In this document: piece by piece, positions 16,940 to 23,760 of the stretch
Position numbering within the stretch: position 1 is the first letter of the stretch
Layout of the letters: every line of letters begins with the position of its first letter
Assembly (NCBI GenBank): GCA_030147065.1
Contig: JASLAP010000411.1
Span: forward strand, 1 to 24,043
Reading direction: 5' to 3'
DNA: 24,043 nucleotides
Origin: Pseudonocardia sp.
GTDB lineage: Bacteria; Actinomycetota; Actinomycetes; Mycobacteriales; Pseudonocardiaceae
Notes under the pieces: generated by a model
Database searches by the model: none
The model's input: the letters and a program-made list of their open reading frames with translations, nothing else
Told to the model about the DNA's origin: nothing
Position numbers and translations under genes: made by a program

Positions 16940-17805
16940 TCGTCGCTGCGGTCGGCCCGGCGGTTGCCCAGCTCACGATCGAACCTGGGCCGAGCGACCA
17001 GGTTGTCGTGTGGACGGCACTCACCCTGCGGACCTCGGAGGTCCATCGGAAGTCGTCCAGCACCGACGCGAACCGCCAGCCGGTGCCGTCGGTGGCCTCG
17101 AACTCGCCACTGCGTGCGAATCGCGAGTAGGCGGGCGGCGTCGGGGCAGCCGTGGTCTCGGGTGCCTCCGCCTGCGTCACGCTCAGGTTCCCGGCGGCGG
17201 AGACGTCGATCCGCACCGTCGGCCCGTCCGGTCGGTCCTGAACCCAGACGGCGGAGCCGACCGCCAGGACGCGGCGCCATGGCCAGGCGACCTGCCGCGG
17301 TGCGGGGATCCGGCTCCAGGACGCGAGGTCGAGCACCTTCCCGGCCGAGTTCAGCGCGACCGCGACCGGCTGCAGGTCGTCGGTCGCCAGCCAGACCCCG
17401 CCCACGTCATGGACGAAGCGGGGCGAAATCGGCGTACTCCGTCGGAGCTGGGGTTGGCGCTGATCAATCCCGATCACCTCATCCTGGTATGAAGGCGCGC
17501 GGGAATGAGTCGTTGCTCCGTCCGCCGGTGGTGAATAATCTATATGTGAATCGGCGCGCGTTGTCGACGACGGCGTTCGAGTACTGATCGTCCCTGAACT
17601 GGTAGGTGAACGTCGTCCGGCCGGGTTGCGGATGGTGGCCAGCGCTGCCGGGGCGGCGCCCAGCATCAGCAGCCCTGCCATGACCGACACCGTCGATCCG
17701 CCGAATTTTCGGCGTCTTTTGTGTCCTGCGGATTGTTGAAACCATGGCGGCAGGGTCGGAGGCGGTATCCATGACGAAGGGAGGAATCGGGAAATTCGTT
17801 CGCAT
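16940..17805 (-). pseudogene. Decayed or frameshifted gene for a secreted protein
   Basis: Read on the minus strand, the coding signal (G/C in third codon positions, sensible residues) jumps between two frames. Starting at ATG 17805, one frame gives a basic N-terminus (MVSTIRRTQKTPKIRR); near 17700 the other frame continues with a signal-peptide core STVSVMAGLLMLGAAPAALA; near 17620 the first frame resumes with TTFTYQFRDDQYSNAVVDNA and stops at 17479; from about 17490 the second frame continues with FVHDVGGVWLATDDLQPVAV and further strand-rich sequence to about 17000. The second frame has no stop until 16449, inside the rhomboid gene's antisense, so the true end is lost. GC is lower than in the neighbours, worst around 17510-17600. 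Either a pseudogene or sequencing errors; family not recognised. Confidence 0.55.
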
Positions 17806-17848
17806 GTGCCCACGGCCGGGTCGCAGCGGCCGGCGGTCAGCAGTGACC

Positions 17849-17854
17849 TAAAGT
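17849..17854 (+). promoter_or_regulatory. -10 TAAAGT, leaderless start of murI
   Basis: TAAAGT ends 7 nt before GTG 17861, and there is no ribosome site. No good -35 is seen. Confidence 0.45.
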
Positions 17855-17860
17855 GGCCCG

Positions 17861-18679
17861 GTGAGCCTCGACGCCCCGATCGGGATCTTCGACTCCGGCG
17901 TCGGCGGTCTCACCGTCGCCCGCGCGATCATCGACCAGTTGCCGGCTGAGCGTGTGGTCTACGTCGGCGACACCGCGCACGGCCCGTACGGGCCGCTGGC
18001 CATCGCCGACATCCGCCGGCACGCCCTGGCGATCGGTGACGAGCTGATGGAGCGCGGGGTGAAGGCCATGGTGGTGGCCTGCAACACCGCTTCCGCGGCC
18101 TGCCTGCCCGACATCCGCGAGCGCTACCCGGTGCCGGTGGTGGAGGTGGTGCGGCCGGCGGTCCGCCGGGCCGTCGCGGCCACCCGCAGCGGGCGGATCG
18201 GGGTGATCGGGACGCGGGCGACCATCGCGTCCGGGGCCTACCAGGACTCCTTCGCCGCGGCCCGGGACGCCGAGATCACCGCGGTGGCCTGCCCGCGGTT
18301 CGTCGACTTCGTCGAGCGCGGGATGACCAGCGGCCGGCAGGTGCTCGGGCTGGCGCAGGGCTACCTGGAGCCGCTGCAGCGCGCCCGGATCGACACCCTG
18401 GTGCTGGGCTGCACGCACTACCCGCTGCTCACCGGCGTCCTGCAGATCGTGCTGGGACCCGAGGTGACCCTGGTCTCCAGCGCCGACGAGACGGCCAAGG
18501 ACCTCGTCCGGGTGCTGATGACCGACGATCTCCTCCGCGATCCCGCCGGGCCGCCGCCGGCGCCGCACGAGTTCCTGGCCACCGGCGACCCGGAGCCGTT
18601 CCGCCGGCTGGGCCGGCGCTTCCTCGGCCCGGAGATCGGCACCGTGGCCGCGCTGACGCCGGTGGCGGCCGCCACCTAG
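17861..18679 (+). CDS. murI: Glutamate racemase
   Basis: 272 residues, normal length. It interconverts L- and D-glutamate to supply D-Glu for peptidoglycan, in the cytoplasm. The two-cysteine mechanism is intact: Cys in VACNTASAA (about 73-81) and Cys in LGCTHYPLL (about 184-192); also IFDSGVGGLTV near the N-terminus, with the active-site Asp-Ser, and YVGDTAHGPYG. The GTG start follows TAAAGT by 7 nt. The next gene begins 42 bp downstream with its own -10-like hexamer. Confidence 0.95.
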   Translation: MSLDAPIGIFDSGVGGLTVARAIIDQLPAERVVYVGDTAHGPYGPLAIADIRRHALAIGDELMERGVKAMVVACNTASAACLPDIRERYPVPVVEVVRPAVRRAVAATRSGRIGVIGTRATIASGAYQDSFAAARDAEITAVACPRFVDFVERGMTSGRQVLGLAQGYLEPLQRARIDTLVLGCTHYPLLTGVLQIVLGPEVTLVSSADETAKDLVRVLMTDDLLRDPAGPPPAPHEFLATGDPEPFRRLGRRFLGPEIGTVAALTPVAAAT

Positions 18680-18709
18680 ACCGGACGGGAGCGCGGCCCG
18701 CCGCTTCGG

Positions 18710-18715
18710 TAGCGT
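18710..18715 (+). promoter_or_regulatory. -10 TAGCGT, leaderless start of 18722 gene
   Basis: TAGCGT ends exactly 7 nt before GTG 18722; no ribosome site lies in the gap. Confidence 0.5.
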
Positions 18716-18721
18716 CGTGTC

Positions 18722-19084
18722 GTGGTCGACGCCCTGGTGATCGTGACGCTGGTGGCGACCGGCGCGCTCGCGGTGTTCGGGCTGGTCGAGACGGTGCGCG
18801 GGCGCCCGCCGGGCAAGCCGCTGGCCTACGCGGTGTACGTCACGGTGGCCCTGCTGGTGGTCCAGGCCGCGATCGCCGCCTTCCGGGTGTTCACCGGCGC
18901 GCAGCTGCCCGAGACCACCACCTTCCTGATCTACCTCGCGGTGTCGGTGTGCGTGCTGCCGATCGCCCTGCAGTGGGCCAACGCCGACCCCAACCGGTGG
19001 GGCGGGGCGGTGATCACGGCCGGTGCGGTGGGCGTCGTCGTCGCCGTCGTGCGGCTGCAGGGGATGTGGGCCGCCGGTGCCTGA
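18722..19084 (+). CDS. Small integral membrane protein
   Basis: 120 residues with four predicted membrane segments: about 4-24 (LVIVTLVATGALAVFGLV), 35-55 (AYAVYVTVALLVVQAAIAAF), 65-83 (TTFLIYLAVSVCVLPIAL) and 92-112 (GGAVITAGAVGVVVAVV). The loops carry a few charges (RGRPPGK; NADPNRW). No catalytic motif is seen and the family is not recognised. Its end overlaps the next membrane protein gene by 8 bp, so the two are probably made together. Confidence 0.75.
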   Translation: MVDALVIVTLVATGALAVFGLVETVRGRPPGKPLAYAVYVTVALLVVQAAIAAFRVFTGAQLPETTTFLIYLAVSVCVLPIALQWANADPNRWGGAVITAGAVGVVVAVVRLQGMWAAGA

Positions 19085-19502
19085 CGAGGACACCGGCCCG
19101 CAGGCACCGCCGCGGGCCACCGCCTCCGGGCCGGGCCGGGCGCTGATCGCGGTGTACGGGATCTTCGCGCTGTCCGCGACCGCGCGGGCCGGGGTGCAGA
19201 TCGCCGGGAAGTTCGACGAGGCCCCGCTGGCCTACCTGCTCTCCGCGCTCGCCGGGCTGGTCTACATCGTGGCCACGGTGGCGCTGGCGGGCACCAGCCC
19301 GGCGATGCGGCGGCTGGCCTGGATCGCCGTCGGGTTCGAGCTGGCCGGTGTGCTGGTCGTCGGGACGGTCACCACGTTCGTCCCCGGCGAGTTCGGCCCG
19401 GACGACACGGTGTGGTCGGGCTACGGCCGGGGTTACGGGTTCATCCCCCTCGTCCTGCCGATGATCGGCCTGTGGTGGCTGCGGCGGACGCGCGCGCGTT
19501 AG
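19077..19502 (+). CDS. Small integral membrane protein
   Basis: 141 residues. A polar N-terminus of about 20 residues (PDEDTGPQAPPRATASG) precedes four membrane segments: about 22-44 (ALIAVYGIFALSATARAG), 52-73 (AYLLSALAGLVYIVATVAL), 81-101 (RLAWIAVGFELAGVLVVG) and 122-136 (IPLVLPMIGLWWL). Conserved-looking polar patches are KFDEAP between segments 1 and 2, and DDTVWSGYGRGYGF before segment 4. I believe this belongs to a family widespread in actinobacteria beside the murI-MBL-rph genes, but cannot name it. GTG 19077 lies within the previous gene (8-bp overlap). Confidence 0.75.
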   Translation: MPDEDTGPQAPPRATASGPGRALIAVYGIFALSATARAGVQIAGKFDEAPLAYLLSALAGLVYIVATVALAGTSPAMRRLAWIAVGFELAGVLVVGTVTTFVPGEFGPDDTVWSGYGRGYGFIPLVLPMIGLWWLRRTRAR

Positions 19503-19505
19503 CGT
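19500..19505 (+). promoter_or_regulatory. -10 TAGCGT, leaderless start of MBL-fold gene
   Basis: TAGCGT ends 7 nt before ATG 19512. Its TAG is also the stop codon of the preceding membrane protein gene. It is identical to the hexamers at 18710 and 22175. Confidence 0.5.
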
Positions 19506-19511
19506 GCGCGC

Positions 19512-20294
19512 ATGGAGCTGATCGTCCTGGGATGCTCGGGCAGCGGCCCGGGCCCCGAGTCGCCCGCGGCCGGCTACCTGGTGCGGGCCGGGGACGCCGC
19601 GCTGGCCCTGGACCTGGGCAACGGGACCTTCGGTGCCCTGCAGCGCCACCTCGACCCGTTCGCCCTGGACGCGGTGCTGTTCTCGCACCTGCACCCGGAC
19701 CACTGCGCCGACTTCAGCGCGCTCGCCGTGCACCGCCGCTACCACCCGCACCCGCCCCTCGACGTCCGCGCGCACCGGTTGCCGGTGTGCGCGCCGGGGG
19801 AGGCGCCCGAGCGGTTCGCGATGGCCTACGCGCCCTCGGCCGAGGAGCGCGCCGAGACCGACCTCACCGACGTGTTCGCCTTCACCGCGCTGGCCGACGG
19901 GTTCACCGCGGAGCTGGCCGGGACGACGGTGCACGCGCGCGCGGTCGACCACCTGTGCGAGGCGTACGCGCTGCGCGTCGAGCACGACGGGCGCAGCGTC
20001 GTCTACAGCGGTGACACCGGGCCGTGCGAGGCCCTCGTCGAGCTGGCCCGCGACGCCGACGTGCTGCTGTGCGAGGCGACCTGGCCGCACACCGGCCTGT
20101 GGGACGAGCCCCCGCCCGGGGTGCACCTGTCGGGCCGGCAGGCCGGTGAGCACGCCACCAAGGCCGGGGTGGGCCGGTTGCTGATCACCCACGTGGCGTC
20201 CTGGTACGACCGCGACGCGATCCTGGCCGAGGCCACGGCGGCGTTCGACGGGCCGGTGGACCTGGTCGTCGCGGACGCCGCCTACCCGGTCTGA
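19512..20294 (+). CDS. Metallo-beta-lactamase-fold hydrolase (Rv1339-like)
   Basis: 260 residues. The zinc site is visible: S-H-L-H-P-D-H (about 58-64), the Asp of YSGDTG (about 163-168) and a C-terminal His in LLITHVASW. The strand-rich start MELIVLGCSGSGPGPESPAAGY and the position between murI and rph match M. tuberculosis Rv1339, reported as an atypical class II cAMP phosphodiesterase. A cyclic-nucleotide phosphodiesterase is therefore the best guess, with other phosphodiester substrates possible; RNase Z/ElaC-like enzymes share the fold. Cytoplasmic. Confidence 0.85.
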   Translation: MELIVLGCSGSGPGPESPAAGYLVRAGDAALALDLGNGTFGALQRHLDPFALDAVLFSHLHPDHCADFSALAVHRRYHPHPPLDVRAHRLPVCAPGEAPERFAMAYAPSAEERAETDLTDVFAFTALADGFTAELAGTTVHARAVDHLCEAYALRVEHDGRSVVYSGDTGPCEALVELARDADVLLCEATWPHTGLWDEPPPGVHLSGRQAGEHATKAGVGRLLITHVASWYDRDAILAEATAAFDGPVDLVVADAAYPV

Positions 20295-20325
20295 GTACGC
20301 GTCGGAACCCGCTCGCGCCGCTGCC

Positions 20326-20331
20326 TAAGCT
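20326..20331 (+). promoter_or_regulatory. -10 TAAGCT, leaderless start of rph
   Basis: TAAGCT ends 8 nt before GTG 20339, with no ribosome site between. Confidence 0.45.
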
Positions 20332-20338
20332 GATCGGC

Positions 20339-21097
20339 GTGACCAGCGAGCAGGCGACCAGAGCAGACGGTCGGAGCGACGACGAACTCCGCCCGGTGAC
20401 GATCACCAGGGGTTACCAGAAGCATCCGGCGGGCTCGGTGCTCATCGGGTTCGGCGACACCCTGGTGCTGTGCGCGGCCAGTGTCACCGAGGGGGTGCCG
20501 CGCTGGCGCAAGGGCTCGGGCCTGGGCTGGCTGACCGCCGAGTACGCGATGCTGCCCTCGGCCACCAACACCCGCAACGACCGGGAGTCGGTCAAGGGCC
20601 GGGTCGGCGGGCGCACCCACGAGATCAGCCGGTTGATCGGCCGCTCGCTGCGCGCCTGCATCGACCTCAGGGCGCTGGGGGAGAACACCATCGCGTTGGA
20701 CTGCGACGTCCTGCAGGCCGACGGCGGCACCCGCACCGCGGCCATCACCGGCGCCTTCGTGGCCCTCGCCGACGCCGTGACCTGGCTCGGTGCGCACGGC
20801 AAGCTCGCCGACCCCAAGCCGCTGTCCTGCCGGGTCGCCGCGGTGAGCGTGGGCGTGGTGGACGGGCGGGTCCGCCTCGACCTGCCCTACGAGGAGGACT
20901 CCCGCGCCGAGGTCGACACCAACGTGGTGGCCACCGACACCGGCACCCTGATCGAGGTGCAGGGCACCGGCGAGGGCGCCACGTTCACCCGCCGCACCCT
21001 GGACGCCATGCTGGACTCCGCGCTGGGCGGCATCCGGCAGCTGTCGGACCTGCAGGCCGCCGCGCTGGCCGAGCCGTACCCGGGGGAGCTGCCGTGA
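20339..21097 (+). CDS. rph: Ribonuclease PH
   Basis: 252 residues. A phosphorolytic 3'-5' exoribonuclease that trims tRNA 3' ends; forms a hexameric ring. Family landmarks: DELRPVTITRGYQKHPAGSV at about 15-34, GDTLVLCAASV, AEYAMLPSATNTR, RTHEISRLIGRSLRA (phosphate and RNA binding) and the catalytic region LDCDVLQADGGTRTAAI at about 121-137. Complete and normal length. Its stop overlaps the rdgB start by 4 bp. Confidence 0.96.
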   Translation: MTSEQATRADGRSDDELRPVTITRGYQKHPAGSVLIGFGDTLVLCAASVTEGVPRWRKGSGLGWLTAEYAMLPSATNTRNDRESVKGRVGGRTHEISRLIGRSLRACIDLRALGENTIALDCDVLQADGGTRTAAITGAFVALADAVTWLGAHGKLADPKPLSCRVAAVSVGVVDGRVRLDLPYEEDSRAEVDTNVVATDTGTLIEVQGTGEGATFTRRTLDAMLDSALGGIRQLSDLQAAALAEPYPGELP

Positions 21098-21690
21098 AGC
21101 TGCTGCTGGCCTCGCGCAACGCCGCCAAGCTCGGGGAGCTGACCCGGATCGTGGCCGCGGCCGACCTGGGCGGCCTGCAGGTGGTCGGGCTGGCCGACGT
21201 GCCGGAATTCCCGGAGGCCCCGGAGACCGGGGCGACCTTCGCCGAGAACGCGCTGGCCAAGGCCCGCGACGCGGTGGCGGCCACCGGGCTGCCCGCCGTC
21301 GCCGACGACTCCGGGCTGGCCGTGGACGCGCTCAACGGCATGCCCGGGGTGCTGTCCGCGCGCTGGTCGGGCGGCCACGGCGACGACGAGGGCAACTTGC
21401 GCCTGGTGCTCGGCCAGCTCGGCGACGTGCCCGACGAGCGGCGCGGTGCGGCGTTCGTCTGCGTGGCGGCGCTGGTCACCCCGGACGGGCGGGAGACCGT
21501 CGTGCACGGCGAGTGGCGCGGGCGGATCATCCGGGAGCCGCGGGGCGGCAACGGCTTCGGCTACGACCCGATCTTCGTCCCGGACGGCGAGCAGCGGACC
21601 TCGGCCGAGCTGACCGCCGAGGAGAAGGACGCCGACTCCCACCGCGGCCGCGCCCTGCGCGCCCTCCTGCCCCACCTGCGCGCCCTCTAA
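21094..21690 (+). CDS. rdgB: XTP/dITP diphosphatase (non-canonical purine NTPase)
   Basis: 198 residues. It hydrolyses ITP, dITP and XTP to monophosphates to keep deaminated purines out of DNA and RNA. The sequence starts KLLLASRNAAKLGEL (SxNxxK substrate motif), then TFAENALAKARDA, ADDSGLAVDALNGMPGV and GNGFGYDPIFVPDG, all family hallmarks with the catalytic acidic residues kept. GTG 21094 overlaps the rph stop by 4 bp; the rph-rdgB pair is common in bacteria. The gene ends with TAA, followed by the 21696-21768 hairpin. Confidence 0.95.
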   Translation: MKLLLASRNAAKLGELTRIVAAADLGGLQVVGLADVPEFPEAPETGATFAENALAKARDAVAATGLPAVADDSGLAVDALNGMPGVLSARWSGGHGDDEGNLRLVLGQLGDVPDERRGAAFVCVAALVTPDGRETVVHGEWRGRIIREPRGGNGFGYDPIFVPDGEQRTSAELTAEEKDADSHRGRALRALLPHLRAL

Positions 21691-21695
21691 CCCGC

Positions 21696-21768
21696 CCCGC
21701 CCGCATGCCAGGAAAGCCACTTTCGGGACCGAATGCGTCCTGAAAGTGGCTTTCCTGACACGGGCGGG
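21696..21768. terminator. Long hairpin between convergent rdgB and CMD genes
   Basis: Arms 21709-21729 and 21737-21757 pair over 21 bases with a single G-U, around loop CGAATGC. Outer arms CCCGCCCG (21696-21703) and CGGGCGGG (21761-21768) also pair across a small internal loop. The element lies precisely between the two convergent stops, so it fits a two-way terminator. The arm contains a smaller near-palindrome (GAAAGCCACTTTC), and its lower GC content suggests a repeated family. Confidence 0.72.
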
Positions 21769-21781
21769 GGTGCCGGGGGGG

Positions 21782-22168
21782 TCAGGGCTCGGCGAGGACG
21801 CGCTGGGCGACCGTGAAGGCGGAGTTGGCGGCCGGGACGCCGCAGTAGATCGCGGTCTGCAGCAGCACCTCGACGATCTCGGCCCGGGTCAGCCCGTTGC
21901 GCAGGGCCGCGCGCAGGTGCAGTTCCAGCTCGGCCAGGTGGCCGTGGGCGACCAGGGCGGTGAGGGTGACCGCGCTGCGCATCCGGCGGTCCAGGCCCGG
22001 CCGGGTCCAGATGCCGCCCCAGGCGTAGCGGGTGATCAGCTCCTGGAAGTCGGCGGTGGTCGCGTCGGCCCGGCCCAGCGCCGCGTCGACGTGCTCGGGG
22101 CCGAGCACCTCGCGGCGGACGGCCAGACCGTCCGGGTCGAGGTCCAGCGGGGGCACGGGGTCGGTCAT
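21782..22168 (-). CDS. Carboxymuconolactone decarboxylase (CMD/AhpD) family protein
   Basis: 128 residues, the size of PcaC-type 4-carboxymuconolactone decarboxylase. The core RRMRSAVTLTALVAHGHLAEL (about 60-80) and LTRAEIVEVLLQTAIYCGVPAAN (about 93-115) match PcaC, whose step is in protocatechuate breakdown; the E-x-x-x-H pair (LELHLRAAL) is present. It lacks the CxxC of AhpD peroxidases; the only Cys is in IYCGVPA. No other protocatechuate gene is nearby, so the substrate is uncertain. ATG 22168 follows TAGCGT (22175-22180) by 7 nt. Confidence 0.85.
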   Translation of the reverse strand: MTDPVPPLDLDPDGLAVRREVLGPEHVDAALGRADATTADFQELITRYAWGGIWTRPGLDRRMRSAVTLTALVAHGHLAELELHLRAALRNGLTRAEIVEVLLQTAIYCGVPAANSAFTVAQRVLAEP

Positions 22169-22174
22169 GGGGGC

Positions 22175-22180
22175 ACGCTA
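22175..22180 (-). promoter_or_regulatory. -10 TAGCGT, leaderless start of CMD gene
   Basis: On the minus strand TAGCGT is followed by six bases then ATG at 22168. The same hexamer and spacing occur on the plus strand at 18710 and 19500. Confidence 0.5.
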
Positions 22181-22319
22181 TCCGGGGTCGGGTGCGTCAC
22201 GCCGCGACGACGGCGGCGTCCGGCGGAACCGCTGGTGGAGAGCCCGTGCCCGGTCGGTGAACGGGTCGTGACCGACCGCCCGGGCGACCCCTCGCGGTGT
22301 CGGCCCGGCGGGTCGGCGG

Positions 22320-22325
22320 TACCGT
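22320..22325 (+). promoter_or_regulatory. -10 TACCGT before the TVP38/DedA-like gene
   Basis: TACCGT ends 8 nt before GTG 22333 and 11 nt before the in-frame ATG 22336, favouring the GTG. The same hexamer precedes the rhomboid gene. Confidence 0.4.
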
Positions 22326-22332
22326 CGGTCGG

Positions 22333-23040
22333 GTGATGTGGCGACGGGTCGGCCTCGGCCTGGTGCTGGTGGCCGTGGTCGCCGTCGTGGTCTTCCTGCT
22401 GCGCGACGGCGTGCCCGGGATCCCCGACCTGCGCCAGGCGGTCGCCGCGGCGGGCATGTGGGGACCGCTGGTGTTCGTCGCCCTGCACGCCGTGGTCAGC
22501 GCGAGCCCGGTGCCGCGCACGGTGTTCACCGTCGCCGCCGGGGTGCTGTTCGGGTCGCTGATCGGGTTGGCCGCCGCCCTGACCGGTACCGCGCTGGCCG
22601 CCGGCCTGTCGTTCGTGCTGGCCCGGTTCGTCGGCGGGCCGCTGGCGGAGCGGTACGTGCACCTGCCGGCCGTGTCCTGGGTGCGCCGCCGGGTCCAGCA
22701 CCGCGGGCTGCTCACGATGATCTCGCTGCGGCTGATCCCGGCCATGCCGTTCTCGGTGATGAACTACGGGGCGGCGCTGTCCGGGGCGCGGATCGCGCCC
22801 TACCTGCTCGCCACGCTCGTGGGCGTGCTGCCCGGCACCATCTCGATCGTGGTGCTCGGCGACGCCGCGGTGGGCGGCAACCCGCACCCGGCCATGTTCG
22901 TGGTGTCGGTGGTCTCCGGGCTGATCGGGCTGACCGGAGCGGTGCTGGTGGCTCGCCGGCCGCTGCCCGAGCCCGAGCCCGCGGCCGGGCCCGTCGAGCG
23001 GGTGGACCACGACGCCGAGGACTTCGGCCGCGCCGCCTGA
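22333..23040 (+). CDS. TVP38/TMEM64 (DedA/VTT-domain) membrane protein
   Basis: 235 residues. Membrane segments at about 5-22 and 40-60, a re-entrant region with the VTT/SNARE-associated motif (VFTVAAGVLFGSLIGLAAALTG split over about 65-87), FVLARFVGG, then LRLIPAMPFSVMNYGAALSG (about 135-154; the R-x-x-P-x-x-P-F-x-x-x-N-Y signature), and two more segments to about 210. The tail is acidic and Pro-rich. Proteins of this family move lipids or undecaprenyl phosphate across membranes in studied cases; the cargo here is unknown. The start is GTG 22333 or ATG 22336, because the frame further upstream is not hydrophobic or family-like. Confidence 0.87.
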   Translation: MMWRRVGLGLVLVAVVAVVVFLLRDGVPGIPDLRQAVAAAGMWGPLVFVALHAVVSASPVPRTVFTVAAGVLFGSLIGLAAALTGTALAAGLSFVLARFVGGPLAERYVHLPAVSWVRRRVQHRGLLTMISLRLIPAMPFSVMNYGAALSGARIAPYLLATLVGVLPGTISIVVLGDAAVGGNPHPAMFVVSVVSGLIGLTGAVLVARRPLPEPEPAAGPVERVDHDAEDFGRAA

Positions 23041-23058
23041 GCGGCGGCGGGACCGGGG

Positions 23059-23132
23059 TGCCGGCGGCGGGATTCGAACCCGCACTGGCGGCGTTCTAAG
23101 CGCCGTCTCTCTGCCTGTTGGAGTACGCCGGC
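23059..23132 (-). tRNA. tRNA-Leu-like, anticodon UAG, short variable loop
   Basis: The 74-nt minus-strand sequence folds as a cloverleaf: 7-bp acceptor GCCGGCG/CGCCGGC with discriminator A; D arm CTCC...AGAG (three pairs plus a C-A mismatch) with a GG-containing loop; anticodon stem CGGCG/CGCCG with 7-base loop CTTAGAA, giving anticodon TAG; 5-base variable loop CCAGT; T arm GCGGG-TTCGAAT-CCCGC. CCA is not encoded (ACCC follows). Anticodon UAG reads CUA, leucine, and A73 fits leucyl-tRNA synthetase, but bacterial tRNA-Leu normally has a long variable arm that is absent here. A TATCCT hexamer at 23175-23180 may be its -10. Confidence 0.82.
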
Positions 23133-23174
23133 CCGGGCCGCCCGGCCGCGGACGGCCGAGCGGGTGCGGGAGCC

Positions 23175-23180
23175 AGGATA
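23175..23180 (-). promoter_or_regulatory. Possible -10 (TATCCT) of the tRNA gene
   Basis: TATCCT on the minus strand lies between the bcp stop (23197) and the tRNA 5' end (23132), which would give a 5' leader of roughly 35 nt for RNase P to remove. Read-through from bcp is the alternative. Confidence 0.3.
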
Positions 23181-23196
23181 CGGCCGTGGCGGGCGG

Positions 23197-23664
23197 TCAG
23201 ACCTTCAGGTCCTTGCGCAGCTTGGCGACGTGCCCGGTGGCGCGGACGTTGTACAGCGCCTGCTCCAGGGTGCCGTCCGGGCCGACGACGAACGTCGAGC
23301 GGATCACCCCGGTCACCGTCTTGCCGTACATCTGCTTCTCGCCGAACGCGCCCCACGCCGTCAGCACCTCGCGGTCGACGTCGGACAGCAGCGGGAAGGT
23401 CAGACCCTGGGCGTCGCGGAACTTCGCCAGCTTGGCCGGCTTGTCGGGGGAGACGCCCAGCACGTCCAGGCCGGCGTCGGAGAGCTCGCCGAGGTTGTCC
23501 CGGAAGTCGCAGGCCTGCTTGGTGCAGCCCGGGGTGCTCGCGGCCGGGTAGAAGTAGACGATCACGCGGCGGCCGCGGTAGTCCGACAGCGAGACCGGCT
23601 TGTCGTCCGCGTCGGGCAGGGTGAAGTCCGGCGCGGGGTCGCCGGGGGCGAGGCGGGTGGTCAT
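23197..23664 (-). CDS. bcp: Thioredoxin-dependent thiol peroxidase Bcp/PrxQ
   Basis: 155 residues, typical for PrxQ. It reduces peroxides using thioredoxin. The peroxidatic Cys47 is in ASTPGCTKQACDF with the resolving Cys52 five residues later, the PrxQ spacing. The start region APGDPAPDFTLPDADDKPVSL and later FPLLSDVDREV and RSTFVVGPDG are family features. ATG 23664 gives the family N-terminus; an in-frame GTG/ATG extension to 23715 adds 17 residues without homology. CAGGAT (23671-23676) ends 7 nt upstream, again fitting a leaderless mRNA. Divergent from the DUF3618 gene, as I recall for Rv2521/Rv2520c. Confidence 0.94.
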   Translation of the reverse strand: MTTRLAPGDPAPDFTLPDADDKPVSLSDYRGRRVIVYFYPAASTPGCTKQACDFRDNLGELSDAGLDVLGVSPDKPAKLAKFRDAQGLTFPLLSDVDREVLTAWGAFGEKQMYGKTVTGVIRSTFVVGPDGTLEQALYNVRATGHVAKLRKDLKV

Positions 23665-23716
23665 GGGTCGATCCTGGCACGCGGTGGGTCGGCCGACGCG
23701 GCCGCGAGCGGTCATC

Positions 23717-23722
23717 TACGGT
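23717..23722 (+). promoter_or_regulatory. Possible -10 (TACGGT) of the DUF3618 gene
   Basis: TACGGT lies 38 nt before GTG 23761. The start has a clear ribosome site AGGAGG (23750-23755), so this gene has a normal leader, unlike its divergent neighbour bcp. Confidence 0.4.
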
Positions 23723-23760
23723 GTGGCGACCTCGCAACACCGATCGTCAGGAGGGGCTTC

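Noticed and set aside
20010..20018. Another GGTGACACC copy, inside the MBL-fold gene
   Set aside because: It encodes the conserved S-G-D-T part of the metal-binding motif, so coding constraint explains it.
22297..22332. Upstream GTG 22297 as start of the TVP38/DedA-like gene
   Set aside because: The extra 12 residues are polar and would be overlapped by the TACCGT hexamer; GTG 22333 or ATG 22336 leads straight into the first membrane helix.
23059..23132. Amber-suppressor reading of the tRNA
   Set aside because: The anticodon is 5'-UAG-3', which reads CUA (Leu); reading the stop codon UAG would need anticodon CUA.
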